DNA of 15,202 nucleotides, taken from the NCBI GenBank assembly GCA_025937075.1, contig JAICSD010000050.1:1-15202 (forward strand), read 5' to 3'. This stretch comes from Vicinamibacteria bacterium. Its GTDB lineage: Bacteria; Acidobacteriota; Vicinamibacteria; Vicinamibacterales; 2-12-FULL-66-21. The translations under genes were made by a program, and so were the position numbers. The notes under the pieces are model-generated. The model was not told the DNA's origin, did not search any database, and saw nothing but the letters and a program-made list of their open reading frames with translations. Of this stretch, positions 6,292-13,356 are shown piece after piece (within the stretch, counting starts at the first letter, position 1; every line of letters starts with the position of its first letter).

Positions 6292-8571
6292 TCAGATCAC
6301 GATCACTTCATGATCCAGAATTGAATCCACCCGCACGACCAGCGTGCTGCCATCGATCTGGACGGGCCGCTCGACTCCCGCCACCAGCAGCCGTGCCTGC
6401 GACGGACGCGCGCCGCCACGACGCTCGATCCTGACCGTGAACGGGCCAACGGGGATCAGTTCATCGAGCGGGGCGCGCCAGGTCGCCTCGCTCGTGAGAT
6501 TCACGAGGTGAAGAATCCGGCGGTTCGGCTGCTCGTACAGGTGACAGTCGATCAGCCCTGGGCCCTGCACGGAAAGCGGAATCCTGTCCTCCGCGGCCCA
6601 TCGAACGACGTTGGCGAGCAGCGTCGCATGATCCGGCAGGTGCTCGCGCGCGTACCGCCGATCGATGTCGGCCGGCATAAAGGCGACGCGGCTCTTTCCG
6701 TGCTGCGACAGCACGAGACCTGCGACGTCGGTCTTCGGTACCCGCATCCACGACGTCTCGGGCGGATACGTCGGAAACGCGGGAACGAACGTCAGCGGAA
6801 CCGTGGCGGCGGGGTGGACCTTCAACGGCTCCAGCACGCCGCCATACGGCAGAATGTCCGTCTCGCCGAAGCCGCGAAGCACCGCGTGGCGCTTCCCCGT
6901 GACGGGCGGTTCGTCACCGATCTCGGGGCCATCGACGCGTGCGCGCAGTTCGGGACTGAGTCGCAGGTACGTGTGCACGCTGCCGGACGCCTGGCCACCC
7001 GATGGCAGTTTCGGCGTCTCGCCGATACGATGGCATGCAAAGAGGTCGGCCAGCAGGAAGTCGGCGCGCGGATCACCCCACTCGTCGTACAGACCCGTCA
7101 ATCCCGTCGCCACGAGCGATCCACCGCGCTGCACGAAGCGCCGGATCGCGGCGCCCTGCGCGTCCGACAACGCGCCGACGTTCGGGAGCACGAGCAGATC
7201 GAGGCCGGCGCCCTGCGCGTCGATGTCGTCCGCGTGGATCCCAAGGTAAGGGATGCGCGCCCGCACGAGCGCGTGCATGAACCCTGTATACGGCGCGTCT
7301 ACCCGATCGGCGGCCGCATCGCGTCCGAAGAAGTCCGTGTTCCGCTGCGACCACACGACGCCGATGCTGGCCACCGGCGTTCGATCGATCAAGTACTCCT
7401 GGTGCTGCTTCCACCAGCGCATCACCGGTTCCGCGGTGTGATACATGCGCCGGTCCTCGTGGTACGCGCCGACGTGATGCCACCACGGCTGGATGCCGCC
7501 CGCGATACCGGCAATCATCCACATCCGCGCTTCCGGAGCAGGCTTGCTCGCCAGACGGTAGTAGCCCGGACCTGATTGATACATCGCCATCGATTCGGGC
7601 GCGAGCTTCTCCCATCCGAGCAGCGCGTGCACGCGCTTTCCCGTGTCGCCGTTCTGCTGGAACCCCGTATCGTCGTCGCGCCGCTGGTGATCGAGCATCA
7701 TGATCGCGGCACGATGGCAGATCTCGCGCAGATCGCGGAACGAATGCGCCTGCGCCGTCACGGAGCCGCTGTTCATGCCGGCCCAGATGCAATCCTCGCC
7801 GCCCGATTCGCGGGTCAGGCGGTTGTTCATCTCCCAGACCTCGATCCGCCGCGCGTAGCTCCAGAGAATCCATTGCCGGTACGCCGGATCGTCCCAGTCC
7901 GCCTTGCGCGGGAGCGCCGCGCCGGTCTTCGCACGAAACCACCGATCGCAGTTGGCGCAGTAACAGATGCTCTCGCGTCCGAGCCCCGCCCAACTGTTGT
8001 CCGTGAAGCCGTCCGGATGCGAGCGCTGGATGATCTCGCGCAGGACGGAGGGCAGGTACTCGTCGTAGTACGGACTGTTGATACAGGCGACGTACTTGTC
8101 GCCGGCACGATAGGGACGCCCATCGAGATCCCGCGCGAACCAGTCCGGGTGCGCCTGGAAGAAGTCCTCCGCCGCGCGGTTCGAATCCATCCGCGCCATC
8201 ACGAAGAGGCCATCGTCGTGCGCCGCCTTCGTCAACTCACCAAAGAGATCCCGGCCATTCAGGAACTCCGCGCGATGCTGCAGTTGAAACCGGCTCGGGT
8301 AGTAGGCGACGATGCCGCCGGCGTTGATGATGACGGCCTGCACCGCTGTGCGCTTCCAGTACTCGCGCCACCACGCGATGTCGTAGCGCACGGGATCTTT
8401 CTCGGTAATGTTCGTCTGTCCCCAGAGGTACGCGCGCCGATACCACGGCGTCGCGGTGGCCGGTTGCTGCGCGCTTGCCGTGTCGATCGCACCGCGAACG
8501 GTCAGGGCGGCAGCAATGCTCCCGCGCAGGAAGGTCCGGCGAGCCATCCCTTCATCGCATTGCATGGTCAT
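6292..8571 (-). CDS. Tat-exported TIM-barrel glycoside-hydrolase-like protein with beta-galactosidase trimerisation-type domain
   Basis: Predicted exported carbohydrate-active enzyme, 759 residues from ATG 8571. Starts at 8565 or 8547 are also possible; 8547 gives MARRTFLRGS directly, a classic Tat signal ending near ASAQQ. Residues about 45-390 look like a (beta/alpha)8 barrel: VQAVIINAGGIVAYYPS, LFVMARMDSN, and HPDGFTDNSWAG (D187, D191) followed by CYCANC (C203, C205, C208). This resembles the 'hypothetical glycosyl hydrolase 6' group, related to amylase/GH42-type barrels. Residues about 400-510 (VASIGVVWSQR, DLLVLPNVGALSD and GGSLVATG) match the flavodoxin-like beta-galactosidase trimerisation domain. 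The remainder is beta-rich and ends in a small sandwich. Catalytic residues are not assigned: D187, D191 and nearby acids are candidates. It is the second gene after 8636-10108, 64 bp downstream, in the same orientation and probably the same transcript. Substrate unknown. Confidence 0.85.
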   Translation of the reverse strand: MTMQCDEGMARRTFLRGSIAAALTVRGAIDTASAQQPATATPWYRRAYLWGQTNITEKDPVRYDIAWWREYWKRTAVQAVIINAGGIVAYYPSRFQLQHRAEFLNGRDLFGELTKAAHDDGLFVMARMDSNRAAEDFFQAHPDWFARDLDGRPYRAGDKYVACINSPYYDEYLPSVLREIIQRSHPDGFTDNSWAGLGRESICYCANCDRWFRAKTGAALPRKADWDDPAYRQWILWSYARRIEVWEMNNRLTRESGGEDCIWAGMNSGSVTAQAHSFRDLREICHRAAIMMLDHQRRDDDTGFQQNGDTGKRVHALLGWEKLAPESMAMYQSGPGYYRLASKPAPEARMWMIAGIAGGIQPWWHHVGAYHEDRRMYHTAEPVMRWWKQHQEYLIDRTPVASIGVVWSQRNTDFFGRDAAADRVDAPYTGFMHALVRARIPYLGIHADDIDAQGAGLDLLVLPNVGALSDAQGAAIRRFVQRGGSLVATGLTGLYDEWGDPRADFLLADLFACHRIGETPKLPSGGQASGSVHTYLRLSPELRARVDGPEIGDEPPVTGKRHAVLRGFGETDILPYGGVLEPLKVHPAATVPLTFVPAFPTYPPETSWMRVPKTDVAGLVLSQHGKSRVAFMPADIDRRYAREHLPDHATLLANVVRWAAEDRIPLSVQGPGLIDCHLYEQPNRRILHLVNLTSEATWRAPLDELIPVGPFTVRIERRGGARPSQARLLVAGVERPVQIDGSTLVVRVDSILDHEVIVI

Positions 8572-8572
8572 T

Positions 8573-8632
8573 CAATCGTAACGCGGGCAATCGTAGCGCG
8601 GACAATCGTAACGCGGGCAATCGTAGCGCGGC
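8573..8632 (+). repeat. Four tandem 15-bp units filling the gap between two genes
   Basis: Units of 15 bp start at 8573, 8588, 8603 and 8618. Units 1 and 3 are identical (caatcgtaacgcggg); units 2 and 4 read caatcgtagcgcgg plus a or c. The alternation implies a 30-bp duplication. The array ends in a hairpin around GGCC-TTTCA-GGCC (8630-8642, longer arms roughly 8627-8646) whose loop holds the stop codon of the 8636-10108 gene. The array fills nearly the whole 64-bp spacer between that stop and ATG 8571. Confidence 0.9.
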
Positions 8633-8635
8633 CTT

Positions 8636-10108
8636 TCAGGCCCGCGTCAGGCGAATGGCGCGTCCGGCAGCGCGCAGGTTCTCGAGTCGCATCTCCGAGT
8701 ATTTACGCGACAGGATGATCCCGTGCGCGCCGCTCTCGAGCGCCGCACGCACCGCCCCGTACACGTCGTCGGGGCCGGACTTCTTTTCGTGCTCCCCGGT
8801 CGGAATATCGATCTCGATACCGGGCCAGATCTGCATCCGGCTGCCGGCACTCGCCACGGCACGTTTCGTTTCCCGGCGGACGTAATCGGCGCTCAGGCCA
8901 GCGGTCGGCAATCGGTCGAGCGGCGCTTCGTCGCCGTACTGCTGGATGCGGTACGTGAGCGCCGTCGTCTGCTCCGGGGTGAGATCCGCGAACACGGTCG
9001 AGTTGACGTTGCGGATGTACTGCGCCATGCGCGGGCCGCCGGAGTCGTGATACATGACCACCTTCAGAAAATCCGAGTACTCCGAGAACGCGCGATAGTC
9101 CTGCTCCGCGCGATAGAACGGCGCGAACGAATTCGTGTGCCACAGGTGCCATCCCATCGCCCGTGGCGCCGGCGCGTCGTGCGCCGTCCGGTACATCGCG
9201 CGGTATGTTTCGCGAAGCCCTTCGTTCCACAGGCGTTCCCACGCGAGCACCTCGGGGTGCTCGACGAGGATGCGCCAGAACGTCACGAACGCGCCGTCAA
9301 CCGGACGCGTCCCGTCCTTCATACCGCTGATCCATCGTTCGAGCGCCAGATACCCCTGCCGGGCGCGATCGACGTTGATGCCTTCCTTGCGCGCCGCCGC
9401 CTCGCAATAGGAACAGAAGCAGCCCGCCGTCGACGGGCTCGGGCCTCCACCGAGGCTCGCGCCGAGCGCGTTGTTCAGCGGTCGCTGCCGCTCACTCCCG
9501 AACATCAGGGCATCGAGCGCATACGACCGGAGGAAGTCCTGCGTGAGCCCGAGCCAGAAGTTCACTGCGTTCGGATTGCGATAGCACACGCGCGCGGCGG
9601 GCCGCCCGTGGACGTCCACCTCGAAGGCCTTGTCGAGGCCCGGCACGTCACGGCGAAAGACGTCCTCGTACCAGCCGATCACTTTCATGCCGCGCGCGTG
9701 CGCACGCGGCAGCACGTCGGCGATCACGTCGTAGCTCCCGTAATCCGGCGCCTTCTCCGGCGCGATGCTCGTGCCCTTGTAGTACTGCGGATGCGGCGTC
9801 GCGAAATTGCCGCCGTGGTAGTTGTCGTCGTACTCCTGCTTGCCGTGATCCGGCAGCGGTGTCCCGCGCGGCTGGCGACCGCCAATGCCTCGGCCGTACG
9901 TGAAGACGGCCAGGAAGAGCGTGTTGATTCCGTTCTCGGCAAAGAGATCGAGGACGCGATCGGTCCCTTCATCGAGAAACGAGACCGCGCCGACCTGAAT
10001 GCCCATCGTGCGCGCGGGCGTCTGACCCTGCATCTCTCCGGACCAGTTGAGCGCAGCGGCGCCCGCGGCGGCCGCGGCCGATCGCTCGATGAACTCGCGT
10101 CGATTCAT
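8636..10108 (-). CDS. Tat-exported TIM-barrel protein, glycoside-hydrolase-like
   Basis: Predicted exported protein of 490 residues. The start is ATG 10108-10106, with AGGGAGA (10121-10115) as ribosome site. The N-terminus MNRREFIERSAAAAAGAAAL is a Tat signal. The rest reads as a (beta/alpha)8 barrel: INTLFLAVFTYGRG, ARGMKVIGWYEDVFRRD, ALDALMFGSERQRP (E206 at a strand end, a catalytic candidate), CFCSYC (C230, C232, C235), FLKVVMYHDSGGPRM, MQIWPGIEIDIP and ALESGAHGIILSRKYSEM. This order (Glu/Asp-rich strand, then C-x-C-x2-C, then the WPGIEID strand) resembles uncharacterised GH-like barrels. No named family is certain. It precedes the 6292-8571 gene in the same orientation and shares its Tat export and Cys motif, which suggests a joint role in carbohydrate turnover. 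Its last codons and stop lie inside the hairpin that caps the repeat array. Confidence 0.82.
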   Translation of the reverse strand: MNRREFIERSAAAAAGAAALNWSGEMQGQTPARTMGIQVGAVSFLDEGTDRVLDLFAENGINTLFLAVFTYGRGIGGRQPRGTPLPDHGKQEYDDNYHGGNFATPHPQYYKGTSIAPEKAPDYGSYDVIADVLPRAHARGMKVIGWYEDVFRRDVPGLDKAFEVDVHGRPAARVCYRNPNAVNFWLGLTQDFLRSYALDALMFGSERQRPLNNALGASLGGGPSPSTAGCFCSYCEAAARKEGINVDRARQGYLALERWISGMKDGTRPVDGAFVTFWRILVEHPEVLAWERLWNEGLRETYRAMYRTAHDAPAPRAMGWHLWHTNSFAPFYRAEQDYRAFSEYSDFLKVVMYHDSGGPRMAQYIRNVNSTVFADLTPEQTTALTYRIQQYGDEAPLDRLPTAGLSADYVRRETKRAVASAGSRMQIWPGIEIDIPTGEHEKKSGPDDVYGAVRAALESGAHGIILSRKYSEMRLENLRAAGRAIRLTRA

Positions 10109-10329
10109 GACTCATCTCCCTGCCGAATGTTCACTCGCGTGATTCCCCCATCCCTGCATTGCGCCGGTCAAGCGAAAGGCGCACCCGCGTGCAATTTTGC
10201 GCAACGTCCAAATCCGTCACCAGTGCGCACATTTCGACGCGGGCCAGGGGCGAGCCCGTTGGAAAGTCGACGCACCGCGCGGGAATGGCAGCGGCATGCG
10301 CGTTGCCGTGAGCAGCCGTTCACGTACAT
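10109..10329. other. Divergent intergenic region
   Basis: The largest gap of the window, 221 bp, between the 5' ends of a minus-strand and a plus-strand gene, so it should carry both promoters. On the minus strand TTGACC (10171-10166) could be a -35 element, but no good -10 follows at 17 bp. A palindrome TTGCGCAA lies at 10197-10204 beside an AT-rich patch. I see no ribosome site before ATG 10330 and no RNA gene. Confidence 0.4.
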
Positions 10330-13300
10330 ATGCTGTCGCGAACCGACGTCCCCGCCACGCTCACGCACCCGCTCATCCTCACCCTCATTCTCGCGCCCGC
10401 CGCACTGCGCTGGTGGCTCGGAACGCGACTTCTTCGCCGCGTGGACGAAGCAACATTCCCGGAGCGGCTCGCGGCGCATCATCAGCTGAACCGCAGCGTG
10501 TTCGCCCTTACGGTGATCCTGCTTATCTGGGTGTTCCCACACTCCGCGTATTGGTCCCTGCCGCTGCTGATCCTGAGCCGGACGGCTGCAGGATTCCCGT
10601 TCCGGAAACAGATTTACAGCGAGACGTGGTCCCTCGGCGGGATGGTCTCGTTCTTCGGCAGACTGATTGTCGGCGTGTACGGCTTCTGGCTTCTTGCGCT
10701 GAACGCAACATATCTCGCGAGCCTCGCCGGAGGGTTCGACTGGTTCGTGGCCGCAGCGCTCGGCGCGATTCTAATCGCCTGGCACGAGCGGTACCCGGAC
10801 ATTCTGCTGTGGCTGCTCCGCACACGACCCATTCGGGATCGCCGTCTGCTCGAACGTTTCGAGCGAATGACAACCGCCGCGGCCCAGGGGCGACCATGTC
10901 GGTTCGAGTACGTGGACATGAAGGGCGGCGGACTCGCCAATGCGCTCGCGCTTCCGTCGCTGCGCCGATCCGCGGTCCTCTTCACGAGCACGCTGCTCGA
11001 GCGCCTCGACACCGACGAAATCACAGCGATCTGCGCCCACGAAATCGCGCACCTCGAGTACTACAACCCGGACCGGATGACGCGATACCGGCGCGTCGGC
11101 CTCTCACTGATCGCCCTTTCCGTGCTGGCGGCGCCCGTCAGCCGGCTCACGTTCCCCTCGGAAGCGGGCTATGCCTCGGTGCTGGTGCCGCTCGTGATCC
11201 TGTTCGCGCTGGGCGTGCGGGCGCGCGACCGTCAACGAAGCGAGACCGCGAGCGACCTACGCGCGGTCACGTTGTGCGGCGACGCGGATGCGCTCGCGCG
11301 CGCGCTGACGAAGGTGTATCAATTCGCGCGCGTTCCGCGCCGGTTCGATGCCTATCGCGAACGCAGCGCCACACATCCGAGCCTCGCGCGGCGCATCCGT
11401 GACATCCGTGCGGCGGCGGGACTCCAGCCGTCGCCGATCGTAGAAGCATCGACGTTCGCCGCTGCGCAGGGCCCCACGCGCGTCGTTTTCACACCTGCCC
11501 GGCTCGAGTGGCGGGAGCACGAAGGTGCGACTCACGCGCTCGAGTACAGCCACCTCTCGGAGCTGCGACTGCAGCCGCAGCGAGACGGCGCGCGGCTCAT
11601 CGCGATCGAACGGACGGGACGGCGCTGGCAGATGCCGGTTCAGGCGCGGGACCTCGCGGCCGTTCAGGCCACCCTCGACGCGGTCGACGGGCAGCTCGGG
11701 CCATTCACGGCGCCGCGCATCTCGCCTGGGTTCGCACGAGTCATGGCGCTGCTGGGCGTCCTCGTCGGCGCGGCCGCCGCACAGTTCGCGTGCGCGCTCG
11801 TCGCGTTTGTCGTATTCCTGAGGCCGAACGCAAACCTCGTCGCGGGCTCGGGCGCCGCGGCGCTGACGGCCGTCGCGCTTCTGCTCCGGGACGGTCTGGC
11901 CCGAACGGCATCGACACGGATCAGCGCGGCCGCGATGCTCGTCGTCGTCGGCCTCGGTCTGATGGCGCTCGCGTGGTTCATGCGCGGCGACAGGACCGAG
12001 TCGAGATCAATCGAGCCGGCGGCCGTCATTGGCCTTGCCGCCGCGATGGCACTGCTGGTCCTGGTGGCCGGCGGTCTCGATTCGGTTCGAATTCATCAAA
12101 GCGCTCGCGCATTGCCATCCGCAACGATCCTGCTGCTCGCCCTTGCAATGATGCTGGTGACCGACCGGTCTCGGGCGATGCGTGTGGCCGCCGTCGTGCC
12201 GCTTCTGCTCGGCGGCACAACCGCTGCCGCCGGATCGATGACCTTCCTCGATCGCTTCTGCACGGATCCGTTTCTCGTCGACAGCACGCCGGCTGCCCGG
12301 CGCTCGATCGACGTTCGCCCGCGGGTCACGTTCGAGATTCCGTTCGCGGCGCAGGAGCTCAGGCTGTCGCCCGCCGGACATCTGATGGCGATCGTCCCGG
12401 ACGAGGACAGCGATTCGGATCAGAACGTCCCGCGCACGTTCCACATCGGCGCCGCCGATGGAGCGCTCGTGCCGATCCAGGCGGACGACCTTGCGTTCGT
12501 CGACGAAGCGCACGTCCTGACGGTCAGGTTCGACGGCGCCGACGCCGAGCTTCGCGAGCTCAGCGCCGCGGCACCGCAAGACGTGCTGTGGCGCGAGCGC
12601 GTCGCTCGAATCAGGACGGGCACGCTCTCCTATTCGCCATCCACACAGGAGTGGCAGATCCGCGGCTGGTCGAACGGACGAACGCTCGTCAGCGTGCGCG
12701 GACGCCTCGAGTCAGGCGCCTCCGCGAAAACGGAATGGGCGGTGCCGAACAACGAGGGGTGGGTCAGCGCGGTAATGGCGTCGGACCGCCACGCGCTCTT
12801 CGTCGAAACATCGTACGATGCCGGCCTGTTCGACGAGGGGGATCCGTTTCGCGTGATTGATCGGCTGCTGGAGCCTCGGGCTTCTGCACGCATCTGGCGG
12901 ATGGACGAGCGCGCCGCGACACTTGCCGCCGAATCGCATCTCGACAGCGTGCGCTGCAGCACTGGCGACGCCGTTCCAGGGTCGCTCGTGTGCGCCGCGT
13001 TCGACGGGCTGAGAACGAGACTGCTGTCGGTCTCCGCAGAGACGGGCCGCGTCACGCCGCTCAGCGCAGTCGACGGTTGGTTCCTGCCGTCGAATCGGAC
13101 CACCGCCGGCTGGATCACCGGATCGATCAAGTGGACACCTGTTGCGCTGCGCACATCGACGAACGAAATGCTGCGGCTGCCCTCGCACACTCACGAATGG
13201 ACGCAGGCGATCGCGGCCGCGGCGGACACGATTGTCACGGTGTCCAGCGCTGATGCGAATGTCGTGAGGGTGTACACACTACCGGCGCTCGTCCTTCACT

Positions 13301-13356
13301 CGTCTCGCAGTATCACCACCGGATCCAATCGCGCCGCCGCGCGACTCGGGAGGTAA
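10330..13356 (+). CDS. Membrane M48-type zinc metallopeptidase with long C-terminal multi-TM and sensor-like extension
   Basis: Integral-membrane protease of 1008 residues, far longer than HtpX/Ste24-type enzymes (about 280-450). The peptidase part covers about 1-365: membrane segments near 12-30, 57-82, 109-158 and 255-297; zinc motif CAHEIAH (H237, E238, H241); third ligand probably E305 in RQRSETASD; and ATHPSLARRI at 347-355, matching the HPS motif of M48. Residues about 385-455 (VVFTPARLEW, LSELRLQPQRDG) resemble a small bacterial PH-like domain. A second membrane block follows at about 471-636. The end (about 650-1008) is soluble, with repeated short sheet motifs (LRLSPAGHLMAIVPD) suggesting a beta-propeller-like domain on the far side of the membrane. 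Domain calls after 385 are inference. ATG 10330 has no visible Shine-Dalgarno. The last 61 nt overlap the convergent permease gene. The natural substrate is unknown. Confidence 0.87.
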   Translation: MLSRTDVPATLTHPLILTLILAPAALRWWLGTRLLRRVDEATFPERLAAHHQLNRSVFALTVILLIWVFPHSAYWSLPLLILSRTAAGFPFRKQIYSETWSLGGMVSFFGRLIVGVYGFWLLALNATYLASLAGGFDWFVAAALGAILIAWHERYPDILLWLLRTRPIRDRRLLERFERMTTAAAQGRPCRFEYVDMKGGGLANALALPSLRRSAVLFTSTLLERLDTDEITAICAHEIAHLEYYNPDRMTRYRRVGLSLIALSVLAAPVSRLTFPSEAGYASVLVPLVILFALGVRARDRQRSETASDLRAVTLCGDADALARALTKVYQFARVPRRFDAYRERSATHPSLARRIRDIRAAAGLQPSPIVEASTFAAAQGPTRVVFTPARLEWREHEGATHALEYSHLSELRLQPQRDGARLIAIERTGRRWQMPVQARDLAAVQATLDAVDGQLGPFTAPRISPGFARVMALLGVLVGAAAAQFACALVAFVVFLRPNANLVAGSGAAALTAVALLLRDGLARTASTRISAAAMLVVVGLGLMALAWFMRGDRTESRSIEPAAVIGLAAAMALLVLVAGGLDSVRIHQSARALPSATILLLALAMMLVTDRSRAMRVAAVVPLLLGGTTAAAGSMTFLDRFCTDPFLVDSTPAARRSIDVRPRVTFEIPFAAQELRLSPAGHLMAIVPDEDSDSDQNVPRTFHIGAADGALVPIQADDLAFVDEAHVLTVRFDGADAELRELSAAAPQDVLWRERVARIRTGTLSYSPSTQEWQIRGWSNGRTLVSVRGRLESGASAKTEWAVPNNEGWVSAVMASDRHALFVETSYDAGLFDEGDPFRVIDRLLEPRASARIWRMDERAATLAAESHLDSVRCSTGDAVPGSLVCAAFDGLRTRLLSVSAETGRVTPLSAVDGWFLPSNRTTAGWITGSIKWTPVALRTSTNEMLRLPSHTHEWTQAIAAAADTIVTVSSADANVVRVYTLPALVLHSSRSITTGSNRAAARLGR

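Noticed and set aside
6508..8718. Two abutting plus-strand open frames of 355 and 380 codons
   Set aside because: Both are antisense to the 759-residue GH-like protein, have shadow-like composition and no ribosome site; the second merely reads through the 15-bp repeats.
8723..10489. Plus-strand open frame of 588 codons
   Set aside because: Lies almost wholly antisense to the well-supported Tat TIM-barrel gene; Arg/His/Pro-rich composition with no recognisable domain, typical of a high-GC shadow frame.
11508..12860. Plus-strand open frame of 450 codons inside the peptidase gene
   Set aside because: Out-of-frame shadow of the M48-type gene, extremely Arg/Ala-rich and without motifs.
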